A DNA stretch of 64,000 nucleotides from Isoetes taiwanensis (taxonomy: Eukaryota > Streptophyta > Lycopodiopsida > Isoetales > Isoetaceae): assembly GCA_021234155.1 (NCBI GenBank), contig JAJEKV010000418.1, positions 126,001-190,000 on the forward strand. The letters run 5' to 3'. Shown piece by piece: positions 34,601 through 48,360 of this stretch. The notes beneath the pieces are model-generated. The model did not search any database. It saw nothing but the letters and a program-made list of their open reading frames with translations, and was not told the origin of the DNA. Numbering within the stretch: position 1 is the stretch's first letter; the number at the start of each line of letters is the position of its first letter. The position numbers and the translations under genes are program-made.

Positions 34601-37044
34601 GTTGAGTTACCTTAAGCTTCTATATTTTTTATCCGAGTGAATTTTGAGATTTGATGCCCTTGCCTCTCTCTCATGTGGGCGTCCCTCGTTTTAGCGTGAT
34701 TCTCCTTCGGTCGTTGATCCTCCTCGTTGGATGCCACATTTTCATGATCACTTTGTATTTATGGATGCTTGTTCTCTACTATACATTGTTTTCTATGGTA
34801 AGTCCGCTCACCATTTGCTTCACTAGTTTCAGTTGTTTGTTAGCCATGGTTGCTCATTCCATTATTCCGGTTTCCCAAGTACTTTGTGCCTTCGAGTCAG
34901 CGTGGTTTCATTTTGTCTGTAGGTTTTACATTTGTAAGTGAATGTCACTTAGGTTCTCTTTGCCTCGTGTTGCTCCTCGGCTTCTATGTTTCCATGTATT
35001 TCACTGTTTTCCTTGTTCATATGTTATTTCCATTTGTTTTTGTATCCCGACCCAGTTTCTGGCATTTTTGTGCCCCCCTTTTGCTCTTGTTTGCACTTTC
35101 TGTTATTTTGCATTCTAGGCTTTATTCGGATTCATCTGTTTTGTTTCATTTATTTTTTGCATTCCTAGGCTTTATTCTGGATTCATCATTTTTGTTCTAG
35201 TTGTCTTGTTTGTCTCATACCTCCTAAGTGATTGACCCTGTGTTTAGTTTTTTCGAACATCTTTAAATATTTGGTACTTTATTATCTTTAGTTCCAGTTT
35301 CATCGTTGTTTCCATTCTTCTGTTAGTATTATATAATTTTATTGGTTTATTAGTTTCTTGGACTCCGGTTTGCCTCCATTGCATTTTTTAGGTTTTTAAA
35401 AAGTCAGGTGAAGCCCATGGTTCATGTGTATAGTAATGATTGTTCTCTTCACCCTTCCTAGGACAATATGTCATTCTGCGCGCAAAAGTATTTTCCATCT
35501 TTCATTGCATTGTTCCACTATTCATTTTAGGTTTTTGTTGTTACAGTATTTGGTCTGGTCTCTCTCCCATCCTTTCTCCCGATTGTTCTATTTGTTCACT
35601 TTATGCACCTGCCTCATTGTTTGTTTCATTATTCTTCTAATTTTATTGTCTCATTACTCCATTATTACTTATGCACTCTAATATTCCAGCGCTCCTCACT
35701 TGCTCCTCTTTCTTCGTTCTTCCACTTTCTCCACGTTCTCCATCATATCCTTATCCATACTTTGCTTCATTTTGCATTGCCCCTGGTAGACTCGTTTCCC
35801 TCCTTGTTTCTTCATTTCATATTTGCCTTCTTATCTCATCTGTGCATTTTGATTTGCTTGTTGCATTGGCCCTTATAGACTCGTTTTTTCCTTCGATTTT
35901 TACTTTTGATGTTTGTTTGATTTGTACTGTGTTGATCCGAGGTGGCGTTGGTGTGTTATTATTGAGCTTTTAGAGTGCGGATCCTTACTTAGCTTTTTCA
36001 TTCACGTCTTTTAGGTTGTTTTGGTCTTGTGCTTATTCATGTGTCTCATCTTCTATTTAGGGTAGTGAAGTTTCGTGTTCTTTGACTGACGTATAATTGT
36101 TTGATTACGTTACATTATGTGCACCAGAGACCGCATATCAATTGTTCTTCTGAAATGTTTCCATCATTTTCCTCCTTCTTTGGGCCTTTATTTTTGTTGT
36201 TCGTCGATAGAACCCTTTTTTGCTCTATGATCTTGCTGGTCCTTGTTGGCAAATTTCTTTTGAACCACTTGCTTTGCTTTGTTGCTACATTGCTCCATGT
36301 TGTTTCCACATTCTATGCTTTCAAATGCGAGTGGTTTATTTGCTTCTTAGCTTTTTCGTACCCTTGGTCACTTCACCTATATCTATGCTTCATTCTTTTT
36401 TGAGTTGCTACTTTGCCATGGCCCCTTTTTTTTGTCACAGAAAGTTCCTTTGGTCTCAAATCACTCCATTGTTTCCTATTAGCGCCGTTTACTCTTTTAT
36501 TTTTTGGCATTTCATTTGCTCCATTTGCACTTTCATCTTGCCTTCTTTGTACCATTACCTTAAGCTAGCCCTTCAATTTCCATTGCCTTCATTTGACTCT
36601 TTACCATGTTTTTATGTACTCTCTTTATTTTTTTGGTACCATGGGTTTCAATTTTCCATTTTCCTCGCTTTAGTTCTCTTCTTTTTTTTTGCTAACCCTA
36701 TGCTTTTGTTACATTTCCAATCCATTGTCCTTGTGGCCTGGTTGCTCAGTTTAGCCTGTTGCTCAATTTTTTCCAGATTTTCCAATTTTCAAGTACTTTA
36801 TACCTTTATTTCAAGTGGTTCAAGTTTGTCTATAGGTCTCTTTCCTATTAGGCGTTTTTGTACTTTTGTCGTTTAGGTACTCCTTTGCCCCCTTTTATCC
36901 AGTTTTTATGTTTTTGTGTTCTTCCTTTGCTGCCTCCATTTTTAGATTTGTTTCACTTGCTCCATATGTCCTATTAGCTTCATCTGTGCATTTTGTTTCA
37001 TTTTGTTTCAATGATTCTTATGGACTCCTTTCTTCTTGTCTGTA
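31691..37044. other. 5.3-kb stretch with strong T-over-A strand bias, no gene recognised
   Basis: The plus strand is strongly T-rich and A-poor (for example 34981-35040 has roughly half T and few A). Open frames of up to 218 codons on the plus strand are rich in Phe, Leu, Cys and Ser, as expected from base bias, and match no family. Loose repeated phrases such as CATCTGTGCATTTTG (near 35838 and 36978) and TAGACTCGTTT (near 35787 and 35876) occur. The minus strand is correspondingly A-rich, as retroelement sense strands often are. The block runs from the copia truncation point to the first gypsy LTR. Confidence 0.6.
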
Positions 37045-39093
37045 TGTAAAGGGTTTTCGTGTGCAGATGACAGACATTGAAATCCTACCCAGGTTAAGGC
37101 AGTATAAAATATCTAATTGGTAATACCCAGGAACATCTTAAGATATTCGTGCACTAGCTTCACTGCATGCATTCGTCATTATGTTCAGAGTAGCAAAATT
37201 ACCAGTTATTTAGTGGCGGGATTGAACCGCTTCAAACCAGGTAATAAGATATACACTATGTCAATCAATACACATATGCAGTAGCATTCACAACGGAATA
37301 ACATCAGTTTTTTCTAACCTCTTAGGCAAAGGGCAAATAAACATTTTCAAAACCAGTGACAACAATTAACATGGTAATGGAATGCAGCACTAATAATTAA
37401 GTATTCAGAGTATGCTATTCATAACGAATAATCTGAGAACAAACAGAGTTATCTGCAGTATATTCAATATGAATAAACCAAATATCTGCCAGTGTTATTT
37501 CACAAATAAATTCTGATGCAGCCTTGCAGCAGTAATGGTTTAATACTTAGATATGGTGTGAATAACCAGTAACACATAATATAAGGATCTGTTCATCGTA
37601 TTAGACTTGAATATAGAATGTTCTACAGCATTTATCTCAGAAATAAGTTATGATCTCATAAATATCAATCATATTCATAGTTTTAAAAATTGAATAGCAG
37701 AATACTTGATAGACTTATCTCTGAACATGAATAAACAGCTACGAAATGCATCAGGAACTATGGCAGGGACGATTCTTCAAGATCCTCATCAGGATTCGGG
37801 CTGGAAGGATTCGGCCTGCATGCCGTACTCTGAATGCCGCTCCCCTTCAAGCGATGGTCTGCTCTCCTATGGCTGCTCCTCCAACTGGTCGACCGCCTCC
37901 CTGATCCATTCCTTCCCTTTCAAATCCGCTGGCTGCTCTCCTATATCCGCTCCTCTCTTCCCTGATCGGCTCCTCCTTGCAACCGTAACCCTTTTTTGGC
38001 CTTCATGCCTTTTCAATTCGAAATAGGCTTTAAATCTCTACCATTAGTTTTCAATAAATCTCCACCATCAAATTAAATAACTTTGCTTTCCTTAGCTTCC
38101 AATCTTTTCCACTATTATGAAAATAAACCTTCAAGGTTATATCTTCAACTAACATTCAAATATGCCAAATATGCCACTTTTATGCAATTTAACATGGTAA
38201 GATCACATGGCATTGCTCGCTTGATCACGTTTTCACCCAAAATGCATAATTCTGAACAAATTATTCCTTCTACATTATTCCCCTTACAAAAACTTCGGAC
38301 GTCCGACGAAGTTCTTCAAGCTTGTTCTTCATGATCAAAATATTTTCTTCCAAACCATTGCCTCCATGGCGATTCTATGGCTTCTCGAATATAAAATACT
38401 TCCAAGGGTGGCAAATCCCATCTAGGTCAGGGACTCTCTCTCTCGCAGCAACCTCAAGTATGGCTCCATCCCCACTCTTCCTTCTACCTTTTGGATTATT
38501 TGTTTATTGGACTCTTTTTACTACGGACTTCTTTGGGATGGGAAAACGGCCAGCAATATGGGAAATGGAAAAACAACGATAAAGAAAAACAATGGACATG
38601 GTTGGTAGGCCAACTAAAAATAGATGAACATGAAATGATAGAAAAAAGGATGCTCCTGCAGCGAAAAAACAACGTTAGTAGAGCATATGGCTGCTAAGAT
38701 GGTGAAGCTGATTGCAGCACTTTATGAGTTGAAGGATATGAATGAGTGTAGATGAATGAATTGAATAATCATGGAGAAAAGCAGATGACCCTGTCATGGT
38801 AACAATATCAACAAATTAGTACAATAGTTGCTGCCTGGTGGTAAAGCTTATATGGCAGACTTTGGTGTATTGAATGGGATGGATGAGTGTACAATGAAAT
38901 GGATTGATTTTGATGGAGAAAAAGCAAATGCACCTGTCAATGGAAACAAAAATAGTTAACAAACAAGATGCTGCCTTGACGCGGAGCTGATTGGCAGTCT
39001 TAATGGATTGATGTGAACGAAAGGATAGAAAATGAGATGAATTTGATATAGCAATGGAAGACAAACTGATGGATTATCAGAAAAATGATTTTT

Positions 39094-39130
<37 letters not shown>

Positions 39131-39135
39131 CAACA
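37045..39135 (-). repeat. Ty3/gypsy LTR 1 (3' LTR of the left interior)
   Basis: About 2.09 kb, bounded on the minus strand by TGTTGAAAA and CCTTTACA. Next to its inner end is AAAAGGGGGGTAGT (rc of about 39142-39156), a clear polypurine tract. It includes a T run of ~38 at about 39093-39130. Confidence 0.85.
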
Positions 39136-39514
39136 ATAATACTACCCCCCTTTTATTTATTCATCGTCCGATGAATACTACACTATTTATTGGATGGATG
39201 GTCGCTATTTGTTGAGATATGATACACTTTGAGTCGCGCGGATTTCACTTTCGTGTGGGAAGCTCATTTCCTACAAAATCTTTTAGTAATACGATCCATT
39301 ATCATATATTTCTTTGACAATATAAGGACCTTTCCAACGCATCCCGAGTTTACCGGTTTCTTCCAATGCTTACTATCATAAAAGTAGAACTAAGTTACCT
39401 TTATCGGAAGTGCTTATTGTTTCGATGCCGATCATACCATGCTCGCGACGTTGTTGGATTGCTTCCGTGACATATAAGCATACAATGCGCTTTCATCAAG
39501 AGCTTCTAATTGTG

Positions 39515-40400
39515 CTAGTCTTGCTTGCAAACTACCATCCCGTCTAATTTATGTTCAATAGCAATTCTCAAGGATGGGAGTTCTAACTCAATAGGAACTA
39601 TAGCTTCTTGCCCATATACTAATTTAAAAGGTGTAGCATTTGTTGTAACTTTATGTGCAATGCGATAGGCCCACAATGCATCGAAAAAGGCGTTTATCCC
39701 AATCACATGCGGTTGGCATTACAAATTTTGGTAATTATGGTACATAGAGTTTTATTTTGCGCTCCACGGCGTTTTTGGCGTGGATGATATGGAGTTGTCT
39801 TTCTATGTTTCACCCCATATCTATTAGTTAAAGCTTCAATAGTATCATTAAGGAAATGCTTACCTCTATCGCTGACCAATTCCAAAGGGCAGCCAAAACG
39901 ATGTTATGATATTTTTGTTACAAGAATATAGCCACATTATTGGCCGTGTCTTCCCTAAACGCACGTGCTTCCACCCACTTGGTAACATAGTCAGTACAAA
40001 CCAAAATATATTTATTACCAGTATGCATAGCAGATGGCTTGATTGGTCCTACAAAATCAATTCCCCATTTTTCAAAAAGGCAAGATAGGCATTATTGGAT
40101 GTAAAGGCATAGCGTCTACGTTAGAAGGCTTCCCCACCCTTTGACATACATCACAATGTCTAATATACTCCCTAACATCAGCATGCAATTTAGGCCACCA
40201 TAATCCGGCATTTTTGAAGAATTTTCTTAATAGTAGTATCTATAGAGAAATGCCCACCACTAGGTCCATCATGACATGATTGCAACCCGACTCTAATTTC
40301 ATGTGGCATTATGCATCGTCTCAACACATCATCATGACCTAATTTATATAATTGACCCCATAACAAGTGTATATGGCTTTGATTGAATTATTAATCGTCT
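39515..40400 (-). pseudogene. Gypsy integrase, left interior
   Basis: Minus-strand pieces in several frames. The zinc-binding part lies near 40120-40330 (compare the longer frame in the right copy at 48082-48351). LVSDRGKHFLNDTIEAL (second catalytic Asp) and KTTPYHP lie at 39750-39880. In the third, glutamate-bearing block the expected reading is disturbed by a frameshift. AFFDALWAYRIAHKVTTNAT and LVYGQEAIVPIELE lie at 39530-39690. The enzyme would insert element cDNA into the genome; here it is broken. Confidence 0.85.
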
Positions 40401-40598
40401 TTTACCAACAACACTCATACCTTCTGGAAATTCCCCTGTAGATAAATAAGACGCAATAGATTCATACCATTCGTACAACGACTTCTCTGAGAAAAGAGTA
40501 CTTCATCCAGGCAAACAAACGGAATATCTCCTTCTTCTTCTTTTTGGTCACGGAATTCTTGACAAATGATCACCTGCTGAATGTATCTTCCCATTTCA

Positions 40599-41925
40599 TT
40601 ACAACAATTGAAACTTGAATTCTGCAATAACAACAACCAGCGAGCAATCCTTCCGTATGCGGCAAGGCTTGTTGATCAAATACTTCAAAGGTTGGTGGTC
40701 AACAACAAATGCAAATTCATTAGCAAGAAGATAATGCCTAAACTTTTGGATCGAAAAAATCATGCCAAGTGCCTCACGTTGATGGTAGAGTAGTTTTTGC
40801 TCAGCTTTAGTTAATTGCCTACTTGCATAGAATATGGGATGATCGATATTCTTTTCATCAGCTTGACATAAAATGCTACCTATAGCATAGTTTGATGCAT
40901 CAATCAACACATGGAATTCTTTAGACCAATCTGGAGACTTTAAAATAGGTGATTTAACTAGGGCTAGTTTTAGTTCTTCAAATGCTTTTTGACATGCATC
41001 ATTCCAATCATATTCCTTTGATTTTTCATAACAACTTAGTAAGTGGCAAGGCTCGTTGTGCATAATGATCAATAAAAGCGTCTATGATATCCTACATGCC
41101 CTAGAAAAGCTTGCAACTCTTTAACACTCGTTGGAGGCTGCAAATCAAGGATTTTAGAAGTTTTGTGTGGGTCAATCGTAAGTCCATGTAATGATACAAC
41201 AAAACCTAGCAAAACCCCATGTGTAACCACAAAAGTACATTTTTCTGGGTTCAAGGAGATTCCATATTCCCTACAACGCTGAAAGCATAACTCCAATTTA
41301 CTCAAATGATAACTCAAGGATCCAAACACAGCAAAGTCATCTAAGAATACCTTCATAAAATCTTGCACAAACTCCTTGAAGGCTTGCGTAATGACCCGCT
41401 GGAATGTAGCAGGAGCGTTACATAAACCAAAGGGCATCACTTTCGATAGCGTAAGTTCCCCAAATAGTTACAAATGTTGTCTTCTCCTATCTTCCGGTCT
41501 AATCAATACTTGGTTATATCCCGAGAATCCATCCATAAATGAATAAACCTCTTGACCCTTACAAACATCTAACACCGTGCAGTGAAGGGAATAGGAAAAT
41601 GGTCTTTTCGAGTGGCATCGTTCAACTTCCGAGATAATCAACACATACACGTATTTTCAAATTTTTCTTATATACACACACGATAGGTGATACCCATTCA
41701 CTATAATCTGTGGTAGATAAAAGCCAACCTTAAGCAACTTATCAATCTCCTCCTTAACTTTGCTTTGGCAAATTTAGGATTAAGTCTATAAGGTTTTTGC
41801 ACTCTGTGTTTAGCATTAGCATGAAGCTCAATCTTATGCATACATAAGGACGGGTTAATGCCCTTCAAATCATCATATGACCACATAAAAAAATATCGTG
41901 ATATTTTGAAAATAAGGCAACACAA
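40599..41925 (-). pseudogene. Gypsy reverse transcriptase and RNase H, left interior
   Basis: The RT begins near 41925 and shows FMDGFSGYNQVLIRPED (about 41480-41540), PFGLCNAPATFQR (41400-41435) and the catalytic FLDDFAVFG (near 41330). Then come NPEKCTFVV and LQAFLGHVGYHRRFY. RNase H (41072-40599) has WNDACQKAFEELK, LIDASNYAIGSILCQ, IFYASRQLTKAE and FVVDHQPLKYL. At least three frame changes separate the pieces. The domain order confirms gypsy rather than copia. Confidence 0.9.
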
Positions 41926-42299
41926 TTGTCATACAAATCCCCATTGACATTAGCCCCTAACTTAATTGTCTTTACCTCTCCTCCTTTCAGAGGTTAATTT
42001 CTTGCACTTTAGGAGGTTGTGAGAAGGTTTCATATTGACTAATTTCATCGTGGGGCTTCTTTTCCACCTTGATCTCTTGAATTGTGCACTTTTGTGAAAT
42101 AATCGGGGATATTTATCTTGTTTAATATCTTCTTCTTCTTCTTCCTCACATTCTTTCTCCACTTCAACTTGGTTAACATCTATAACACCCATGAAATTTA
42201 GAATTGTATCCTCGGATCTACAATCGCGTCATCATTAACTCGTACACACCTTCTTCTTTCAAGGTCATATCCTCTTGTGGCTCACTAGATGATGCTACA

Positions 42300-43110
42300 T
42301 TTGCATATGCACTATCACGGATTATAATCATGATCATCGTCGTCACTACTTTCACTATCATCGTCCACGGAATCGGATTCTACTTCAAATTGTGCGGCGA
42401 CTTTTGGCATTTCACTCACCCTAATTTCCACCCTATTATTTCCATCACCAATAACTAAAATTCCTCTATGCCAATCGTGTATTGCTCGGCCTGCAACAAC
42501 CATGGGCGGCCTAATAATAATGGATAAGAACATACCGTGGTGGTAGCTTTTCGGGAACTACATAATCCACATAGAACACAAGATTTGCAATCATGGTTTT
42601 ACAGGTAATCATGCCTAAAAGGTTTTACTCGTCTACGATCAGCCATCCTTACTCTAAAATAGACGGGAGAAGGTGCGGGTAAGTCTAATCTTGAAGAGTT
42701 TCTTACGGCATAATGTTAACCCCGGATCCTTCAATCAATCAGCCAGAATCTAGCCCTATATCCCCTATAACAACATGCGGATGGCGATTTCATATCAAAC
42801 AAAGAGGGCCATATGGAATTAATGCAGATACATCCTTTTGCAATCGTGAGAGCCGCAGCCACTTCCTTTCTACATGGAGGGGATAAAGACAACGGTTATT
42901 GTGCAAAAGTGATAGTGGGTCTAATATTGCCTAAATCAGCCAATATATCATAAGTAGGCATGTCTTTAGAAAGTTTTAATTTTCTTGTATTTCCTTTTAC
43001 TCCTTGATTTCCTAGGTTGCTCTCGGACTCTTTCTCATCTAGAGAAGATGGGTTTCTTACTTCCATAATACCTTTAAGTTCTTCAAATGTGGGTGTGTCA
43101 TGCAAAGTCT
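42300..43110 (-). pseudogene. Gypsy protease region, left interior
   Basis: An SGVNIMP block near 42705-42735 is the usual retropepsin context (GSGVNIMP after the active-site Asp). Upstream, a DMPTYDILADLG segment (about 42930-42970) and a TPTFEELKGIMEVRN segment lead in from gag. Downstream, ESSDDDDHDY is an acidic linker before RT. The exact active-site triad is obscured by indels. Confidence 0.6.
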
Positions 43111-43299
43111 CCTTGGGAGTGTCTTGGGTGTCACCTAATCCTAAAAATTCGGGCTTTCAAATCTCACACGCGTCTACTCCTTCTCGATTATTAGGATTTA
43201 ATTGCATCGATAGATAGGGCATGAGTTTTCCTCTATTGGTTCACATAAATTAGAGTCAAGGATTTTTTCTTTCCCCTTAGATCCGTTTTCCATAGATCG

Positions 43300-44560
43300 T
43301 GGTGGCAATACATGTGGACACCTATCTTGTGAGTGTAACCCACCGGTATTGCAAATGCCACACACGCAGTTCAAAACCTACTTCTTTTAGGTGGATTGGG
43401 ACAATTAGGAGCTATATGTCCCTCTTCCTGGCATCTGAAACATCTAATAGGTTGTTGGGACCTTGATTGTCTTGGTCTTGGCCTTGAGAACCTATTGGGT
43501 GTATTATTTCTCCCTTGTGTAGATGGATTAGCAGCATAAGCAGGGAACTAATGGCGACATTTGTCCACCATCTACCATAGCAGGTTGGATATAATAGCTA
43601 GGTGTACTAGATGGTTTTGAGACAACAGGTCTCACATTTGTCCTCATTTGGATCAACTCTCCTATCTTCTTTGGAAATAACAGTCATTATCATTATGGTT
43701 ACTCCTACTACAATAATTGCACCATGTCCTAGGCTTGGTCAAAGGACACTCATTGGGAAAATGACCATAACCTTGACATTGAACACACCATACATTTCTC
43801 ACGGGGCTTGGGCTCTAAATTTCGAGGTGTTCTAATTGCGGATAATTGCTTACCCAACTCCTTTTTCAAGACCTCATCAATAGTTTGCCTAATAGTTGTA
43901 CGAAGATCAGATATAGGAGGCTGATTTGGAGCTATTTGTGGCTGCACCAACCCTCTAGAAGTTGCTCGTAAGGCATTCTACTATAATCAACTAATTGAGG
44001 GGATGCATAATGGACATGTATATGCGGAATATTAGGTGTAGCGTGACACTTTGCCCCATTGGCATAGAAACTAGGGATGCTTGTCATATTAGCATTCATT
44101 TGTGGGTTTCTCATATAATTCATCCCGCCGGTTCTAGTTGGGATGCAATTTTAATTCTTTGCTTCTAAGGGCGTAGGGATTTGCATTTTTACATAAAAGC
44201 TCATGTGGCTAGGAAGTCCTTTAGTAAACCATCTAACTGATATTCGACATCGGTGGTTTAGGTTTCTTACCCAAGAGTCTGAGAAATCTATTAACATAAC
44301 TTTGAATAGACTTCGTTTGGCAACATGGTGAAGTCTTGTAATTCGTCATCGATCTATCTATAAACCTGCTTGGTCTAAAAGTTTCTAGAAATGCTTCTTC
44401 CAATTCCTTCCAAGTAGCATAAGTGGTATTTTTCAATGAGTGGCGATACCACTCAAGCTCCACCCATCAATAACATTTGGGAACCATCTTAATCTTTCTG
44501 TGTTTGTATTCTCTTGATTTGCCTCACTCACTGAAGTAAGAAAATGGCTAACATGTGCAT
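43300..44560 (-). pseudogene. Gypsy gag with retrotransposon-gag domain and four CCHC zinc knuckles, left interior
   Basis: The gag core (44463-44233) reads EWYRHSLKNTTYATWKELEE and EAFLETFRPSRF. Four C-x2-C-x4-H-x4-C knuckles follow on the minus strand: CVQCQGYGHFPNEC (about 43785-43744), CNYCxxxNHNDNDC (about 43720-43684), CFRCQEEGHIAPNC (about 43444-43403) and CGICNTGGLHSQDRC (about 43365-43320). They fall in different frames because of indels. Zinc knuckles bind element RNA for packaging. Most gypsy gags have one or two, so four is unusual. Confidence 0.75.
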
Positions 44561-45009
44561 CGGGGTCTTCTCCTACCCGACCACTAAAAGTGCCATAAGC
44601 ATGCGGGATTGATTTGACAGATTGATGTGCTCATATTTTTGGTGATTTTTGAATTTGTGAATGGCTAGTCCTGTGGAATAGTGTTTTTAAGCGAAGATCT
44701 TCCTCCTCTTGTTGTTTTGGCGTCTATTATATCTCTCTTGTCTTAATTGAGCTTGCTTCTCCCTTTGCTCTTTTAGTGAATGATGGATTCATACATCGAG
44801 GTTTTTATGGGTGGCATGTCCCATCTATAGCGATGGCACTCTCGCTCTTACGTTTTAGCATGGCTTCAATCCCCATTTACTATTCAAAGTGAAGTTTTCC
44901 CTCTTTCAATCTCTTAACATAATTTATTGAAGCTAGTATGCAAAACCTTATTGACAAGCAATTAATAATTATTAATCATTCCGGTTCTTTCGGATGCAAA
45001 GTTTATGCA

Positions 45010-45058
45010 TGAGATAATCTCGCTCACTCTAAGCCTGGTCCGGCGAAGCCACCAAACA
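45010..45058 (-). promoter_or_regulatory. Gypsy primer-binding-site region, left interior
   Basis: On the minus strand the LTR end CCTTTACA is followed by TGTTTGGTGGCTTCGCCGGA, so a TGG stands a few bases after the LTR, as a tRNA CCA end requires. The matching site of the right interior (53060-53089) reads TGTTTATGGCTTCGATTTCC and differs. The tRNA species was not determined. Confidence 0.45.
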
Positions 45059-47162
45059 TGTAAAGGGTTTTCGTAATGCGGATGGCGGACATTGAAATCC
45101 TACCGGTTAAGGCAAGATAAAAGATCTAATTGGTAATACCGGGAACATCTTAAGATATTCGTGCACTAGCTTCCTTTGCATGCATTCGTCATTATGTTGA
45201 GTAGCAAAATTACCAGTTATTTAGTGGCGGGATTGAACCGCTTTAAAACCGTGTAATAAGATATACACTATGTCAATCAATACACATATCAGGTAGCATT
45301 CACAACGGAATAACATCAATTTTTTTTCTAACCTCTTAGGCAAAGGGCAAATAAACATTTTCAAAACCCGGTGACAACAATTAACATGGTAATGGAATGC
45401 AAACACTAATAATTAAGTATTGAGTATGCTATTCATAGCGAATAATCGAGAACAAAGCGAGTTATCTGCAATATATTCAATATGAATAAACCAAATATCG
45501 CCGGTGTTATTTCACAAATAAATTCTGATGCGACCTTGCGGCGAAGTAATGGTTTAATACTTAGATATGGTGTGAATAACAAAGAACACATAATATAAGG
45601 ATCCGTTCATCGTATTAGACTTGAATATAGAATGTTCTACAAACATTTATCTCGGGAATAAGTTATGATCTCATAAATATCAATCATATTCATAGTTTTA
45701 AAAATTGAATAGCGTATACTTGATAGACTTATCTACGAACATGAATAAACAAATAATGAAATGCATCGCGGGGAACTATGGGCGGGGACGATTCTTCAAG
45801 ATCCTTCATCGAGGGATTCGGGCTGGAAGGATGCCCTAAAATGATCGCATGAATGCTCCCCTTCAAGCGATGGTCTCCGCTCTCCTATGGCTGCTCCTCC
45901 AACCGGGTCGACCGCCTCCCGATCCATTCCTTCCCTTTCAAATCCATTTGGCTGCTCTCCTATATCCGCTCCTCTCTTCCCTCGGCTCGGGCTCCTCCTC
46001 CTTGCAACCGTAACCCTTTTTTTGGCCTTCATGCCTTTTCAATTCGAAATAGGCTTTAAATCTCTACCATTAGTTTTCAATAAATCTCCACCATCAAATT
46101 AAATAACTTTGCTTTCCTTAGCTTCCAATCTTTTCCACTATTATGAAAATAAACCTTCAAGGTTATATCTTCAAATAACATTCAAATATGCCAAATATGC
46201 CATTTTTATGCAATTTAACATGGTAAGATCACATGGCATTGCTGGCTTGATCACGTTTTCACCCAAAATGCACAATTACGAACAAATTATTCCTTCTACG
46301 CATTTATTCCCCTTACAAAAAGCTTCGGCGTCAGAGCCGAGTTCTTCAAACTTGTTCTTCATGATCAAAATATTTTCTTCAAACCATTGCCTCCATGGCG
46401 ATTCTATGGCTTCACATAATGTAATCATTCCAAGGTTGGCAAAATCCATGTAGGTCGGGACTCTCTCTGCTAAAACCTCAAGTATGGCATTCCATCCCCA
46501 CTCTTCCTTCTACCTTTTGGATTATTTGTTTATTGGACTCTTTTACTACACGGACTTACTGGGATGGGAAAATGGCCAGCAATATAGGAAATGGAAAAAC
46601 AATGGTAAAAAAAGCGGTGGTCATGGTTGGATAGGCCAACTAAGCTGGCAGATGAATAGGAAATGATAGAAAAAAGGATGCTCTGGTGAAAACAAGCGTT
46701 AGTAGAACATATGGCTGCTAAGATGGTGAAGATGATTGCGGCACTTTATGAGTTGAAGGATATGAATGAGTGTAGATGAATGAATTGAATAATCCGGAGA
46801 AAAGCAGATGACCACTGTCATGGTAATAATATCTAAAAATTAGTACAATAATTCTTTGCCTGGTGGTAAAAGCTTATATGAAAGCGGAACTTTGATGTAT
46901 TGAATGGAATGGATAGTGTACAATGAAATGGATTGATTCTCATGGAGAAAAAGCAAATGCACTGTCAATGGAAACAAAAATAGTTAACAAACAAGATCTT
47001 TGCCTTGATCGGGGCTGATTAGTCTTAATGGATTGATGTGAAGTGAGAGAATAAAAAGATGAGATGAATTTGATATAGCAATGGAAGACAAAGCGATGGA
47101 TTATCGAGAAAAATGATTTTTTTTTATTGCTTCTTGAGATTTTTTTTTTTTTTTTTTCAACA
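45059..47162 (-). repeat. Ty3/gypsy LTR 2 (shared middle LTR)
   Basis: About 2.1 kb and colinear with 37045-39135. It serves as 5' LTR of the left interior and 3' LTR of the right interior. AAAAGGGGGTAGTACC (rc of about 47165-47180) is the adjoining polypurine tract. Differences from LTR 1 are concentrated at CAG and CTG words. Confidence 0.85.
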
Positions 47163-47559
47163 ATGGTACTACCCCCTTTTATTTATTCATCGTCCAGATG
47201 AATACCCTGCCTATTTGAAGGAGGATCGCTAATTTTTGACATGTGATACACTTTAAGTCTCGCCTTGGATTCACTTTCGTGTGGGAAGCTCATTTCTGCA
47301 AAATCTTTTTAGTATCTGAGATCCATTTATCATATATTTCTTTGACAATATAAAGGACCTTTCCAGCATCTTTGAGTTTACCTGGTTTCTTCCAATGCTT
47401 ACTATCATAAAAAGTAGAACTAAGTTACCTTTATCGAAGTGTTTATTGTTTCGATGCGATCATACCATGCTTTTCGCGGCGTTGTTGAATTGCTTTCGTG
47501 ACATATAAGCATCTGATCGCTTTAGATCAAAGAGCTTCTAATTATTGCTAGTCTTGCTT

Positions 47560-48360
47560 GCAAACTACCATCCCATCTAATTTATGTTCAATAGCGATTC
47601 TCAAGGATGGGAGTTCTAGCTCAATAGGAACTATAACTTCTTGCCCATATACTAATTTAAAGGTGTAGCATTTGTTGTAACTTTATGTGCAATCACGATA
47701 GGCCCACAATGCATCGAAAAGCGTTTATCCCAATAAATGCGGTTGGCATTACAAATTTTGGTAAGTATAATTACATAGAGTTTTATTTATGCGCTCCACA
47801 CGGCGTTTCTTGGCGTGGATGATATGGAGTTGTCTTTCTATGTTTCACCCCATATCTATTAGTTAAAGCTTCAATAGTATCATTAAGGAAATGCTTACCT
47901 AAATTTGACCAATTCAAAGGGGCGACCAAAGCGTGTTATGATATTTTCATACAAGAATATAGCACATTATTGGCCGTGTCTTCTCTAAATGCGGCGTGCT
48001 TCCACCCACTTGGTAACATAGTCGATTACAAACCAAAAATATATTTATTACCGGTATGCATAGCGGATGGCTTGATTGGTCCTACAAAATCGATTCCCAT
48101 TTTTCAAAAGGCAAGATAGGCATTATTGGATGTAAAGGCATAGCGTCTGTTAGAAGGCTTCCCCACCCTTTGACATACATCACAATGTCTAACATATTCC
48201 CTAACATCGACATGCAATTTAGGCCACCATAATCAGCTTGAAGAATTTTCTTAATAGTAGTATCTATAGAAATGCCCACCACTAGGTCCATCGCTGACAT
48301 GATTGCAACCGCGGTTCTAATTTCATGTGGCATTATGCATCGTCTCAACACATCATCATG
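47560..48360 (-). pseudogene. Gypsy integrase, right interior
   Basis: The 48351-48082 frame reads LRRCIMPHEIRTAVA, then KILQADYGGLNCMSMLGN, VMYVKGWGSLLTDAMPLHP and ILPFEKW. It covers the integrase zinc domain and the start of the core. The core and C-terminal blocks follow at 47900-47560 with frameshifts. It is colinear with 39515-40400. Confidence 0.82.

Noticed and set aside
36220-36876. 218-codon plus-strand frame with membrane-like segments
   Set aside because: The Phe/Leu/Cys-rich sequence reflects the T bias of the block; neighbouring frames look the same and no family or motif fits.
37706-38697. Plus-strand frames inside the gypsy LTR as host genes
   Set aside because: They lie fully within the LTR and recur in broken form in the second copy at 45740-46666.
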